Positions 27,284-36,616 are shown, numbered from the stretch's first letter. The stretch is 64,000 nucleotides of DNA from Harenicola maris (GCA_018524345.1 JADQAZ010000001.1:620001-684000), one strand, 5' to 3'. Numbers and translations are program-made. The notes: generated by a model from the letters alone, not told the origin.

Positions 27284-28034
27284 GGGCGGGGGCCTTTGTT
27301 ACGGGGCCGCGGCGCATGGTGCCGTCGGCAGAGAAGTGGATGCCACATTCGACCTTGTCCTGACCGGACCAGCGTCCGGCGCGGGGGTCTTCGCCCTCGA
27401 GCACCGGGCGGGTGCAGGGGGCGCAGCCGATGGAGCGGTAGCCCTGTGCCACCAGCGGGTGGCGCGGCAGGTCGTGGCGGTTGAGGTAGGCGGTGATATC
27501 CTCGGCGGGCCAATCGGCCAGCGGGTTAAGCTTTACGTGCGCGCCGTCGGCCTCGATCAGGGGGAGGGCGGCGCGGGTTTGGGCCTGATGGCGTTTGCGC
27601 CCGCTGATCCATGTGTCAAAGCCCATGAGGGCCGCGGCCAGAGGCACGGTTTTGCGCAGCCCGCAGCAGGCGTCGGTGTTGGTTTTGTGCAGATCGTTCT
27701 GCGGGTCGGTTTGGAACAGTTGCAGTTCTGACGCCTTGAGGACGCGCACATCGGTCAGGCCGAGGTGTTCGGTGACCTCTTGTTGGTAGGCCAGTGTTTC
27801 GGGGAAGAGCATTTCCGTATCGATAAAGAGCACCGGCAGGTCGCGGTTGAGGCGCGAGACCATGTGCAGCAGGGCCACGGCATCGGCGCCGAAGGAAGAC
27901 ACCAGCGCAACGCGCCCGGCCTCTGGCGCAGAAAGGGCCTGCGCCAGACGGGTGGCGGTGTTGCGCCCCGTCAGGCGCGCGCCGATGGCTCCGGCGCGGG
28001 TGAGAGCGTCGATGGGATGCGCCTCAAGCTGCAT
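27276..28034 (-). CDS. cysH: Adenylyl-/phosphoadenylyl-sulfate reductase
   Basis: 252 aa. Reduces APS (or PAPS) to sulfite. The P-loop-like SSFGADAVALLHM lies at about 46-58. It has the four cysteines of iron-sulfur APS reductases: C123-C124 (DACCGLRK) and C204-x2-C207 (SIGCAPCTRP), so it binds a [4Fe-4S] cluster and probably prefers APS. ISGRKRHQAQTR and the substrate loop KLNPLADW are present. Overlaps cysI by 11 nt and the DUF934 gene by 8 nt. Confidence 0.95.
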   Translation of the reverse strand: MQLEAHPIDALTRAGAIGARLTGRNTATRLAQALSAPEAGRVALVSSFGADAVALLHMVSRLNRDLPVLFIDTEMLFPETLAYQQEVTEHLGLTDVRVLKASELQLFQTDPQNDLHKTNTDACCGLRKTVPLAAALMGFDTWISGRKRHQAQTRAALPLIEADGAHVKLNPLADWPAEDITAYLNRHDLPRHPLVAQGYRSIGCAPCTRPVLEGEDPRAGRWSGQDKVECGIHFSADGTMRRGPVTKAPAHD

Positions 28035-29691
28035 CGCGGGCCGCCGTTTCGGGATAGAGCGCGGCCTTGAAGGGGGCGGCGCCGAGGCGGCGGTAGGCCT
28101 CGATGAAGGTTTCCTCCTCGCCCGCGCGCAGGGCCAGATAGGCGTGGATCAAACGCTCGATCGCGGGGACGATCTCGTCATAGGCAAAGCCCGGACCGGC
28201 CCGCTGGCCGATGGCCGTGGTTTCCGTGGCATCGCCGCCAAGGGTGATCTGGTAGTTTTCCACCCCTGCGCGGTCCAGCCCGAGGATGCCGATATGGCCC
28301 ACGTGGTGATGGCCGCAGGCGTTGATGCAGCCGGAGATCTTGATCTGCAGGTGGCCGACCTCATGCTCGATCTTGAGCTCGTCAAGGCGGGTGGCAATGC
28401 CTTGGGCCACTGGGATCGAACGGGCCGTCGCCAAGGCGCAGTAATCCATGCCGGGGCAGGCGATGATATCGGAGGCGAGGCCGATATTCGCGGTGCCAAG
28501 GCCCGCAGCGAGCAGGGCCGCATGCACGGCGGGCAGGTCAGCGCGGTGCACATGGGGCAGGATCACGTTCTGCTCGTGGCTGATGCGCAGCTCGTCATAG
28601 GCATAGCGTTCGGCCAGATCGGCCATGACGCGCATCTGCTCGGAGGTCGCGTCCCCGGGTGTTTTGCCGTGCGCCTTGATCGAGATCGAGACGATCGCGT
28701 GATCGTCCTGTTTATGCGCCGTCAGGTTGGTGTCGGCCCAGCTGCGGAACACGGGGTCATTGGCATAGGCCAGATCATAGGGTGCGGTATCGCCGCTGCG
28801 ATAGGAAGGGGCGGCGAAATGGGGGGTGATCTCGGCCAGCATCTCCTGATCGGCGCCGCTCCATTCGGGGCGGATGCGGGCGTATTCGGCCTCTACCGCC
28901 TCGCGGATGGTGTCGATGCCGTTCTCGTGGACGGTGATCTTGATGCGGGCTTTGTACTTGTTATCGCGGCGGCCCAGACGGTTATAGACGGTCAGCACAG
29001 CCTCGAGGTAGGCGAGCAGGTCGCGCTTTGCCACGAAATCCACCAGCACCTTGCCGATCATGGGCGTGCGGCCAAGGCCGCCGCCGACAAAGAGGCGCAC
29101 GCCGGTTTCGCCGTTCTGCTCGATGATCTGCAGGCCGATGTCATGGGCGCGCATCACGGCGCGGTCATGCTCCGATGCGATCACGGCGATTTTGAACTTG
29201 CGGCCGAGGAACTGGTATTCCGGATGGTCGGTGGACCATTGGCGGATCAGCTCGGCAAGGGGGCGGGGGTCTTCGATCTCGTCCCGCGCGGCACCTGCGA
29301 AATGATCCGAGGTGACGTTGCGGATCGTGTTGCCGCTTGTCTGGATGGCGTGCATTTCCACATCGGCAAGGGCGCCGAGGATGGCGGGCACGTCCTTGAG
29401 TTCGGGCCAGTTGAACTGGATGTTCTGGCGCGTGGTAAAGTGGCCGTAGCCCTTGTCCCATGTGTCGGCGATATAGGCGAACTGGCGCATCTGGCGGCCG
29501 TTCAGCGTGCCGTAGGGCACGGCGATGCGCAGCATATAGGCGTGCAGCTGCAGATACAGGCCGTTCATCAGGCGCAGGGGTTTGAACTCATCCTCGGTGA
29601 GGGAGCCGTCGATGCGGCGCTCTACCTGGGCTGTGAACTGTGCCACGCGGGCGCGGACGAATTTTTCGTCGAAATCGTTGTAATGATACAT
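28024..29691 (-). CDS. cysI: Assimilatory sulfite (nitrite/sulfite) reductase, hemoprotein
   Basis: 555 aa. Two ferrite-like half domains (FTTRQNIQFNW; RLFVGGGLGRTPMIG) and a siroheme/[4Fe-4S] site formed by ACPGMDYCALA and SGCINACGHHHVGHIG. Six-electron reduction of sulfite to sulfide. The family also contains nitrite reductases, but the cysH/cysG context points to sulfite. It is preceded after 3 nt by the DUF2849 gene. No flavoprotein CysJ is present; the operon encodes an FPR instead, suggesting a ferredoxin-dependent enzyme. Confidence 0.93.
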   Translation of the reverse strand: MYHYNDFDEKFVRARVAQFTAQVERRIDGSLTEDEFKPLRLMNGLYLQLHAYMLRIAVPYGTLNGRQMRQFAYIADTWDKGYGHFTTRQNIQFNWPELKDVPAILGALADVEMHAIQTSGNTIRNVTSDHFAGAARDEIEDPRPLAELIRQWSTDHPEYQFLGRKFKIAVIASEHDRAVMRAHDIGLQIIEQNGETGVRLFVGGGLGRTPMIGKVLVDFVAKRDLLAYLEAVLTVYNRLGRRDNKYKARIKITVHENGIDTIREAVEAEYARIRPEWSGADQEMLAEITPHFAAPSYRSGDTAPYDLAYANDPVFRSWADTNLTAHKQDDHAIVSISIKAHGKTPGDATSEQMRVMADLAERYAYDELRISHEQNVILPHVHRADLPAVHAALLAAGLGTANIGLASDIIACPGMDYCALATARSIPVAQGIATRLDELKIEHEVGHLQIKISGCINACGHHHVGHIGILGLDRAGVENYQITLGGDATETTAIGQRAGPGFAYDEIVPAIERLIHAYLALRAGEEETFIEAYRRLGAAPFKAALYPETAARDAA

Positions 29692-29694
29692 GAC

Positions 29695-29994
29695 TTAGCC
29701 CTCTGCCTGTTTGCCGTGGGGGTAGTTGGAGGGGCCTTTGGCGCGAAAGGCCTCGCGGAAATGGGTCGGAGCGGGGCCATTGGCCTGCGCCTCTGCCTCG
29801 GCCAGATAGACGCCAACAGCGGTGGCGTGATCGGCGCTTGCCTTGGCAAGGGCGGCTTCGGCCTGCTCCTGCTCATCATAAAGCTGCGCTTGCGACAGTT
29901 TTGTGACCCATGTGTTTTCGGGGCTGAGGTAGATCACCTCGCCGGACAACAGGGCATTGGCCGTGACGACCGATGGGGAGAATTTGCGGGCCAT
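29695..29994 (-). CDS. DUF2849 family protein
   Basis: 99 aa from ATG 29994 (MARKFSPSVVTANALLSGEV); upstream in-frame codons overlap cysG. Conserved features are VIYLSPENTWVTKLSQAQLY and a C-terminal GPSNYPHGKQ. It occurs between cysG and cysI in Rhodobacterales and is spaced 1 nt from cysG and 3 nt from cysI. Proposed small partner of the sulfite reductase; function not established. Confidence 0.88.
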   Translation of the reverse strand: MARKFSPSVVTANALLSGEVIYLSPENTWVTKLSQAQLYDEQEQAEAALAKASADHATAVGVYLAEAEAQANGPAPTHFREAFRAKGPSNYPHGKQAEG

Positions 29995-29995
29995 T

Positions 29996-31390
29996 TTACA
30001 ATGCCTCCAGCTGAAGATCGGGAAGGGCGGCGGCGGCGCCTCTGGGGGCGAGGCCATACATCAGAACGGCAGGGCCGGAAAGGTTTGCACGGGAAAGTGT
30101 AGGCTCCAGCGTGCCGAGGGTTGCGGCGATGATGCGCTCCTCGGGGCGGGAGGCGTTTTCAACCACGCTGACGGGGGTTTCGGGGCTGGCGCCATGCATC
30201 AGCAAGCGGCCCTGAAGGAAACGCGCGGCGCGTTTGGACATATAGAAGACAGCGACGGCGCCCTCGGCGGTGAGGCTGGCCCAGTCCTGATCGGCAAAGC
30301 CGTTCACGTCATGGCCTGTCAGCAGGCGCAGGCCCGCGTTGCGCCCGCGTGCTGTCAGGGGCTGGCCGATGGAGGCCGCGGCGGCGGAGGCGGCGGTGAT
30401 GCCGGGCACGACGAACCAATCGACGCCGGCCTTTTCGCAGGTGGTGATTTCCTCATCCAGACGGCCATAGACAGACGGATCGCCCGATTTGAGGCGCACG
30501 ACCTGCGCCCCGGCAAGGGCATGGCCGGTGATCAGGGCGTTGATCTCTGTCTGGCTGGTGTGGGTGCCGAAGCCCTCTTTGCCCACATCGATCATCTCGG
30601 CCTCGCGGCGTGCGAGATCTAGGATCGGGCCGGTGACGAGGCGGTCATAGACCACCACATCGGCCTCATGCAGCAGCTTGCGCGCCTTGAGGGTCAGCAG
30701 GTCCGGATCGCCGGGGCCCGCGCCAACAAAGGCAACGCTGCCTTTGCGCGGTGCCTGCGCCAGATGCGCCTCAAGCAGGTTTTCGAGGGCGGGACGCAGC
30801 GCGTCCTCGCCCCCTTCGGACAGGGCGGTGGGGCCCTTGCCGAAATAGTAATCCGACCAGAAATCGCGGCGCTTGCGGCCAAAGGGAAGGCGGTCTGCGG
30901 CGCGGCGGAATGTTTTGCCGATACGGGCGAGGGTGCCAAGGTTGGTTGGCAGGCGCTCCTCAAGGTCGCGCTTGATCGCGCGGGCCAGAACGGGGGCGGC
31001 GCCCTCTGTGCCGATGGCGACGGTGACGGGGTCACGGTCGACGATGGCGGGGGTGATGAACTCACTGTCTTCGAGGTTGTCGACAAGGTTGGACATGACG
31101 CCATCGGCGCGGGCTATCTCGCCCAGACGTTTGTCTTCCATGATGTCGCCGGTGGCGGCATAAAACAGGACAGAGCCCGCCGCATCACCGGGGGCAAGGG
31201 TGCGTTCTGTCAGGGTGATTTTGCCCGCGCGGTGCAAATCACGCAGCTCCTCGCAAGGGTCGGCGGCAAAGACGTGCAAGCTGGCCGCGGATTTCATCAG
31301 GATGCGCAGTTTCGCCAGCACCACATCGCCGCCACCCGCAAGGGTGACAGTGCGCCCGGCCATGGCGACAAAGATTGGAAAATGCTGCAT
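29996..31390 (-). CDS. cysG: Siroheme synthase (multifunctional)
   Basis: 464 aa. N-terminal precorrin-2 dehydrogenase/ferrochelatase domain with AGRTVTLAGGGDVVLAKLRI and a dimerisation segment; C-terminal uroporphyrinogen-III methyltransferase with VGAGPGDPDLLTLKARKLL, DVVVYDRLV, RLKSGDPSVYGR and VPGITAASAAAASIGQPLT. Makes siroheme for the sulfite reductase in the same operon. First gene of the six-gene operon and divergent from an Lrp-type regulator gene (141 nt between starts). Confidence 0.95.
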   Translation of the reverse strand: MQHFPIFVAMAGRTVTLAGGGDVVLAKLRILMKSAASLHVFAADPCEELRDLHRAGKITLTERTLAPGDAAGSVLFYAATGDIMEDKRLGEIARADGVMSNLVDNLEDSEFITPAIVDRDPVTVAIGTEGAAPVLARAIKRDLEERLPTNLGTLARIGKTFRRAADRLPFGRKRRDFWSDYYFGKGPTALSEGGEDALRPALENLLEAHLAQAPRKGSVAFVGAGPGDPDLLTLKARKLLHEADVVVYDRLVTGPILDLARREAEMIDVGKEGFGTHTSQTEINALITGHALAGAQVVRLKSGDPSVYGRLDEEITTCEKAGVDWFVVPGITAASAAAASIGQPLTARGRNAGLRLLTGHDVNGFADQDWASLTAEGAVAVFYMSKRAARFLQGRLLMHGASPETPVSVVENASRPEERIIAATLGTLEPTLSRANLSGPAVLMYGLAPRGAAAALPDLQLEAL

Positions 31391-31531
31391 CTGCGGAATC
31401 CTTTCGGCGTTAGGAGTGGAATGTAGGACAAAATTCTGTTTCAGGGTAGTATCTGGCGAAAACCTAGATAGATTGTTCTGCGTGTGCGGCTAAAATCGGG
31501 TATCACGTTCGCAAAACGAGGAGAAATTCAA

Positions 31532-31993
31532 ATGGCTGACCAGATTGATGCTTTGGATCGGAAAATCCTTGGGGAGTTGCAGGCGGATGCCAGCCAGTCC
31601 CTTGATGAAATCGCCCGAAAAGTGGGCAGTTCAAAGACGCCGGTCTGGACGCGGATCAAGCGTCTGCGCAAGACGGGGGTGATCCGGCAGGATACGGTGA
31701 TGCTCGACCCCGAGGCACTGGGGCTGGAGGCCTGTTTTTTCGTGCTGATCCGCACCTCGGAGCATGAGGCGGATTGGCAGCAGAAGTTCCTGCATACGCT
31801 GCAATCACGGCCCGAGGTTCTGGAGGCGCACCGCCTTGCGGGGGACATCGATTATATCCTCAAGGTGCGGGTGCAGAACGCGCGGGCCTATGACATTTTC
31901 TATCAGGCCCTGATCAGCGAGGTCCGCATTTACAACGTCACCGCCCTGTTGAGCATGGAGGAGATCAAATCCACCGTGGCGCTGCCGCTTTAG
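31532..31993 (+). CDS. Lrp/AsnC family transcriptional regulator
   Basis: 153 aa; ATG 31532 follows ACGAGGAGAAATT. N-terminal winged helix (IDALDRKILGELQADASQSLDEIARKVG, then recognition helix SKTPVWTRIKRLRK) and C-terminal RAM domain (EVLEAHRLAGDIDYILKVRV). Divergent from cysG, so it likely controls the sulfur-assimilation operon in response to an amino acid such as a cysteine-pathway metabolite (inferred). Its stop codon overlaps that of the convergent P450 gene by 2-3 nt. Confidence 0.93.
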   Translation: MADQIDALDRKILGELQADASQSLDEIARKVGSSKTPVWTRIKRLRKTGVIRQDTVMLDPEALGLEACFFVLIRTSEHEADWQQKFLHTLQSRPEVLEAHRLAGDIDYILKVRVQNARAYDIFYQALISEVRIYNVTALLSMEEIKSTVALPL

Positions 31994-33177
31994 CCCGCGA
32001 CCATCAGGGCCTCCAGCCCGTGGAAGTGATAGATCGGCGCGTAGCGCGGCGGCGTGGTCATGCGCAGATCGGGCAGGGCGCTGAACAGGGCGCTGAAGGC
32101 GATCTGCATCTCGAGGCGGGCAAGGGGCGCGCCAACGCAGAAATGCAGCCCTGCGCCAAAGGCGAGGTTGGCCCGGGCGCTGCGGCCGGGCTGAAAATTC
32201 GTAGGATTTTCGCATAGCCCGGCATCGTGGTTGGCCGAGGCCAGCAGGCAGGAGACCTTCTCTCCGCGCCGGAAGGTATAACCGCCGATCTCGATATCCT
32301 CATAGGCGTAGCGCTGGAAACTATGCAGCGGCGGGTCATAGCGCAGGACCTCCTCGACCAGAGCGGGGGCGGCCTCTGGCTGGGCGGCGAGGGGGGCGTG
32401 CTGGCCCTCGATGATCGCCTTCACCCCATTGCCGATGCTGTGGACCGTGGCCTCATGGCCCGCGTTGAGCAGAAGGATCACGGTGGAGATCAGCTCCTCC
32501 TCCGAGAGTTTGTCGCCTGCGTCGCGGGCGGCGATGAGGTCGGACAGCAGGTCATCGCCCGGCGCTTTGCGGCGCTCTGCGATCAACCCCTTGAGGTAGG
32601 CGGAGAAATCCTGTGTCGCCTTCACGGCGGCGTCCTCCTGCGGGCGGCCGCGCCCGGCCATATACATGCCGACCATGGCGCCGGACCAGCGCAGCAGGTC
32701 TGGCGTGGCCTCCTGCGGCACGCCCAGAAGGGTGGCGATGACGCGGACGGGGAGGGGCTGTGCATAGCTGGTCAGCAGGTCGAAAGGTGTGCTCGGGAAA
32801 TCGGCGATCAGCTTTGCGCATTGCGCCTCGATCACCGGGCGCAGGGAGGCGACGCGGCGAGAGGTGAAGGCGCGCAGGACCAGCCCGCGCAGGCGGGTGT
32901 GGCGGGGGGGCTCCAGCTCCAGCATGGAGTGGGCCTCGTTGTCGTAGAAGGGTTTGAGGTGCTCGGCGGGCGGCGCGGCCTGTTCGGGAGGGCATTCGCG
33001 GCCAAAGCGGCGATCCTTGAGGATCGCGCTTGCCGCCGCATGGCCGGGGGCGCAGGCGACGTCGTAGTCTGTCCAGAAAAACAGCGGCCCTGCCTCCCGC
33101 GCGCGGGCATAAAAGGGGTAGGGGTTCTGGACGAAGGCGTCCTCGGTCGGGGATTGGGTCATTTCGGGCAGGGTCAT
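31990..33177 (-). CDS. Cytochrome P450
   Basis: 395 aa, soluble class I bacterial size. I-helix oxygen-binding stretch LLLNAGHEATVHSIGNG, K-helix EEVLR, and heme loop FGAGLHFCVGAPLARLE with the axial cysteine. C-helix HTRLRGLVLRAFTSRRV. No ferredoxin or reductase gene adjoins it; it would need a general redox partner. Substrate unknown. Confidence 0.93.
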   Translation of the reverse strand: MTLPEMTQSPTEDAFVQNPYPFYARAREAGPLFFWTDYDVACAPGHAAASAILKDRRFGRECPPEQAAPPAEHLKPFYDNEAHSMLELEPPRHTRLRGLVLRAFTSRRVASLRPVIEAQCAKLIADFPSTPFDLLTSYAQPLPVRVIATLLGVPQEATPDLLRWSGAMVGMYMAGRGRPQEDAAVKATQDFSAYLKGLIAERRKAPGDDLLSDLIAARDAGDKLSEEELISTVILLLNAGHEATVHSIGNGVKAIIEGQHAPLAAQPEAAPALVEEVLRYDPPLHSFQRYAYEDIEIGGYTFRRGEKVSCLLASANHDAGLCENPTNFQPGRSARANLAFGAGLHFCVGAPLARLEMQIAFSALFSALPDLRMTTPPRYAPIYHFHGLEALMVAG

Positions 33178-33305
33178 GGGCCTGTTGTGGCACCGCGCCG
33201 CCCCCTTCGCCAGCGGGAAAATGCCCCTGTGCCGCGGGGTTTGTAAAATGCCCGCAGGAAACTTGGGCGATTGCTAAGAACACCCTTGGCGATCCCACCG
33301 CATGG

Positions 33306-33311
33306 TATAAT
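33306..33311 (+). promoter_or_regulatory. Probable -10 element of dctPQM
   Basis: A perfect TATAAT 46 nt upstream of the dctP start codon. The -35 is poor (no TTGACA-like hexamer at 16-18 nt), so activation by a regulator is plausible. Confidence 0.4.
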
Positions 33312-33357
33312 CTACCCCAGAGCGCAAAAGCGCCACGATACCTTTGGGAGGATAAAA

Positions 33358-34356
33358 ATGAAAAAGATTATCACCGCTGCCCTGACCGCAAGCGCCGTCA
33401 TGAGCACCGCCGCCTTTGCCGCCTGTGATGACGGCGAGATGGTTATCAAGTTCAGCCATGTGACCAACACCGACAAGCACCCGAAGGGTGTTGCTGCATC
33501 CCTGTTGATGGAGCGTGTCAACGAGGAGATGAACGGCAAGGCCTGTATGGAGGTTTTCCCGAACTCGACCCTGTATAATGATGATCAGGTGCTTGAGGCC
33601 CTTCTGACCGGTGATGTGCAGCTTGCTGCGCCTTCGCTGTCCAAGTTCGAAGCCTTTACCAAGCAGTTCCGCATCTTTGATTTGCCCTTTATGTTCAAGA
33701 ACATCGATGCGGTGGACAAGTTCCAGACATCTGAAGCAGGCGTTGCGATGAAGGCCTCGATGGAGCGTCGCGGGCTGTCCGGTTTGCAGTTTTGGCACAA
33801 CGGGATGAAGCAGTTCTCTGCCAGCAAGCCGCTGGTTTCGCCCAGTGATGCGGATGGTTTGAAATTCCGCGTGCAGCCCTCTGACGTGCTTGTCGCGCAG
33901 ATGGAGGCCCTTGGCGCCAGCCCGCAGCCCATGGCCTTTTCTGAGGTTTACGGCGCGTTGCAGACCGGCGTTGTGGACGGGCAGGAGAACACCTGGTCCA
34001 ACATTTATGGCCAGAAGTTCTTTGAGGTTCAGGACGGCTCGACAGAGACCAACCACGGTGTTCTGGACTATCTGGTTGTGACCTCTGTGGACTGGCTTGC
34101 CAGCCTTGATGACGATGTGCGCGACCAGTTCCTGACGATTCTGGAGGAAGTGACTGCGACACGCAACGCCGCTGTGGGTCAGGTGGACGCCGAGGCGCGT
34201 CAGGCCGTGATCGATGCGGGCGGTGTGATCCGCGAGCTGACGCCCGAGCAGCGTCAGGAATGGGTTGACGCGATGAAGCCTGTCTGGAGCCAGTTCGAGG
34301 CCGATGTGGGCGCCGATAACATCGCCGCTGCACAGGAAATCAACGCCTCTATGTAA
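33358..34356 (+). CDS. dctP: TRAP transporter substrate-binding protein
   Basis: 332 aa. Signal peptide MKKIITAALTASAVMSTAAFA, then DctP fold with IKFSHVTNTDKHPKGVAA, the FRIFDLPFMFKN segment, the conserved arginine region LKFRVQPSDV and PQPMAFSEVYGALQTGVVDGQENTWSN. GGGAGGATAAAA precedes the ATG. Captures C4-dicarboxylates or related organic acids in the periplasm; exact ligand not readable. Start of the dctPQM unit. Confidence 0.95.
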   Translation: MKKIITAALTASAVMSTAAFAACDDGEMVIKFSHVTNTDKHPKGVAASLLMERVNEEMNGKACMEVFPNSTLYNDDQVLEALLTGDVQLAAPSLSKFEAFTKQFRIFDLPFMFKNIDAVDKFQTSEAGVAMKASMERRGLSGLQFWHNGMKQFSASKPLVSPSDADGLKFRVQPSDVLVAQMEALGASPQPMAFSEVYGALQTGVVDGQENTWSNIYGQKFFEVQDGSTETNHGVLDYLVVTSVDWLASLDDDVRDQFLTILEEVTATRNAAVGQVDAEARQAVIDAGGVIRELTPEQRQEWVDAMKPVWSQFEADVGADNIAAAQEINASM

Positions 34357-34431
34357 GGCGCGATACTGCTCCGGCCCGATTGGGGAACAGTCGGGCCGGG
34401 GCCTTTCTTTACGGACGCAGGGGGGCGCCAC

Positions 34432-35109
34432 ATGTCGGCAGACACAAAGACAAGGGGCCCGTTGGCCCAATTCATTCATAGCCTTGAAGAGACCGTCATC
34501 GCCGCCATCCTTGGCGCTATGACCTTGATTACGTTTGTGAACGTGGTCCTTCGCTATGTTTTTAACGACTCGCTTATCTGGGGGCTGGAGGTCACGCTTA
34601 TCCTGTTTGCATGGCTGGTGCTTCTGGGGATCAGCTATGGGTTCAAGGTCACGGCCCACTTGGGCGTTGATGCGATCACCAATATGCTCTCCAAGCCAAA
34701 GCGGCGGGTTCTGGCGATCCTGACCGGGGTGATTTGCCTGATCTATGCGCTGCTCTTGCTCAAGGGGGCATGGGATTACTGGGCGCCTTTCGCGGCCCTG
34801 CAACCGACGGAGGGGCGCTGGTTCCCGACGGGGTTCACCACGGGGGTGCGGGACCGCGCGTTTTACGTGACGGATCAGGTGCCGATGCTGGGCATGTTCC
34901 GCTGGCTGGAGGGGGCGATCAACTATGGCGAGGCTTATGACAAGCTGCCGCGGGTGATCCCCTATTTCATTTTGCCTTTCTCCTCTGCCCTGATCGTGCT
35001 GCGCGTGGTGCAGGCGACATTGGACGTTATCGCGGGCCGCAGAGACAGCCTTATTGTTAGCCATGAGGCCGAGGAGGCGGTTGCCGCCGCCCCCGGCTCG
35101 CAAGAGTAG
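34432..35109 (+). CDS. dctQ: TRAP transporter small permease
   Basis: 225 aa with four membrane segments; contains VVLRYVFNDSLIWGLEVTLILFAWLVLLG, the DctQ signature. Longer than the usual 160-190 aa because of a loop between the third and fourth segments. 75 nt after dctP and 10 nt before dctM. Confidence 0.93.
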   Translation: MSADTKTRGPLAQFIHSLEETVIAAILGAMTLITFVNVVLRYVFNDSLIWGLEVTLILFAWLVLLGISYGFKVTAHLGVDAITNMLSKPKRRVLAILTGVICLIYALLLLKGAWDYWAPFAALQPTEGRWFPTGFTTGVRDRAFYVTDQVPMLGMFRWLEGAINYGEAYDKLPRVIPYFILPFSSALIVLRVVQATLDVIAGRRDSLIVSHEAEEAVAAAPGSQE

Positions 35110-35119
35110 GTCCCGTATA

Positions 35120-36511
35120 ATGGACGTCGTATTCCTTTTTTCCATGGTGATTGTGCTGCTGTTGATCGGGGTGCCGATTGCGGTTTCGCTCGGCCTGTCG
35201 TCCATGGTGTTTTTGCTCATGTTTTCCGAGACTTCGCTCTCTTCCATTGCGCAGTCCATGTATCAGGCCATGGCGGGGCACTTTACGCTTTTGGCGATCC
35301 CCTTCTTTGTTCTGGCCTCGTCTTTCATGTCGACGGGGGGCGTGGCGAAGCGGATCATCCGGTTCTCTATCGCTTGCGTCGGGCATCTGCGGGGCGGTTT
35401 GGCGATTGCGGGTGTTTTCGCCTGTATGATCTTTGCCGCGCTGTCCGGTTCCTCGCCTGCGACGGTGGTGGCGATCGGGACGATCGTGATCGCGGCGATG
35501 CAGCAGGCGGGCTATACTAAGGAGTTCGCGGCGGGGGTGATCTGTAACGCGGGCACCCTTGGCATTCTGATCCCGCCCTCCATCGTGATGGTGGTTTATG
35601 CAAGTGCCACGGATGTTTCCGTGGGCCGGATGTTCCTTGCCGGGGTTATTCCGGGCCTGATGGCGGGCGGGATGCTGATGGTGACGATTTACGTCATGGC
35701 GGTGCTGCGCGGTATGCCCAAGGGGCCTTGGCTGGGCTGGGGCGAGATCTGGGACAGTTTCCGCGATGCCTTTTGGGGATTGATGTTGATCGTGATCATC
35801 ATGGTCGGGATTTACGGGGTTCCGGGGCTGACCAAGGCGCTGTTCACGCCGACGGAGGCGGCGGCTGTGGCCTCTGTCTATGCCTTCCTTGTGGCGGTGT
35901 TTGTGTATCGCGATATGGGGCCGCTGAAGGGGGAAGAGGGCAAGCGCCTGAGCCTGCTGCAAAAGCCGCAGGCCCTTGTGACGGCGGTGTTCCACAAGGA
36001 CACGCGCGACACGCTGTTTGATGCGGGCAAGCTGACCGTGACCTTGATGTTTATCATCGCCAACGCCCTGATCTTGAAGCATGTTCTGACCGACGAGCAG
36101 ATCCCGCAGCAGATCGCGGGGGCCATGCTTGCCGCCGGGTTCGGGCCGATCATGTTCCTTGTGATCGTCAATGTGATCCTGCTCATCGGTGGGCAGTTTA
36201 TGGAGCCTTCGGGCCTGATTGTGATTGTCGCGCCGCTGGTGTTTCCGATTGCGATACAGCTTGGGATCGACCCGATCCACCTTGGGATCATTATGGTTGT
36301 GAACATGGAGATCGGGATGATCACGCCGCCTGTTGGCCTCAACCTGTTTGTGACCTCTGGCGTGGCAAAGATGCCGATGATGCGGGTGGTGAAATCGGCG
36401 CTGCCTTTCCTTGCGGTGCTTTTCGTTTTCCTCATCATGATCACCTATATCCCGTGGATTTCCACGGTTCTGCCCAATGCCCTGATGGGGCCGGAGATCA
36501 TCACCAACTAG
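35120..36511 (+). CDS. dctM: TRAP transporter large permease
   Basis: 463 aa, about 12 membrane segments. Family motifs include IPFFVLASSFMSTGGVAKR, SGSSPATVVAIGTI, LGILIPPSIVMVVYA and the late GMITPPVGLNLFVTSGV. ATG 35120 gives the typical MDVVFLFSMVIVLLLIGVPI start. It has a cytosolic insert of about 40 aa after PLKGEEGKRLSLLQKP. Forms the sodium-driven translocation channel with DctQ. Confidence 0.95.
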   Translation: MDVVFLFSMVIVLLLIGVPIAVSLGLSSMVFLLMFSETSLSSIAQSMYQAMAGHFTLLAIPFFVLASSFMSTGGVAKRIIRFSIACVGHLRGGLAIAGVFACMIFAALSGSSPATVVAIGTIVIAAMQQAGYTKEFAAGVICNAGTLGILIPPSIVMVVYASATDVSVGRMFLAGVIPGLMAGGMLMVTIYVMAVLRGMPKGPWLGWGEIWDSFRDAFWGLMLIVIIMVGIYGVPGLTKALFTPTEAAAVASVYAFLVAVFVYRDMGPLKGEEGKRLSLLQKPQALVTAVFHKDTRDTLFDAGKLTVTLMFIIANALILKHVLTDEQIPQQIAGAMLAAGFGPIMFLVIVNVILLIGGQFMEPSGLIVIVAPLVFPIAIQLGIDPIHLGIIMVVNMEIGMITPPVGLNLFVTSGVAKMPMMRVVKSALPFLAVLFVFLIMITYIPWISTVLPNALMGPEIITN

Positions 36512-36526
36512 GGCCGTGGCCAAATG

Positions 36527-36552
36527 GGGGGGGCAGAAATTTCTGCCCCCCC
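36527..36552. repeat. 26-bp perfect palindrome after dctM
   Basis: Seven G, CAGAAA, then the exact mirror complement TTTCTG and seven C, with no central spacer. The flanks CCAAATG/CATTGG extend the pairing imperfectly. It lies between dctM and the next transporter gene. As RNA it would be a very stable hairpin; no T-tract follows. Confidence 0.85.
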
Positions 36553-36616
36553 ATTGGCCTTGGCGACGCGGCCCCTTAATGTGGGGGGACGTTCACTTTG
36601 ACAGAAAGATTGCGCC

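Noticed and set aside
27847-30102. 751-aa plus-strand frame across cysI and cysG
   Set aside because: Antisense to the siroheme-enzyme genes, which have intact Fe-S and siroheme motifs.
33274-35259. 661-aa minus-strand frame across dctP and dctQ
   Set aside because: Antisense shadow of genes with signal peptide and TRAP motifs; no own ribosome site or family features.
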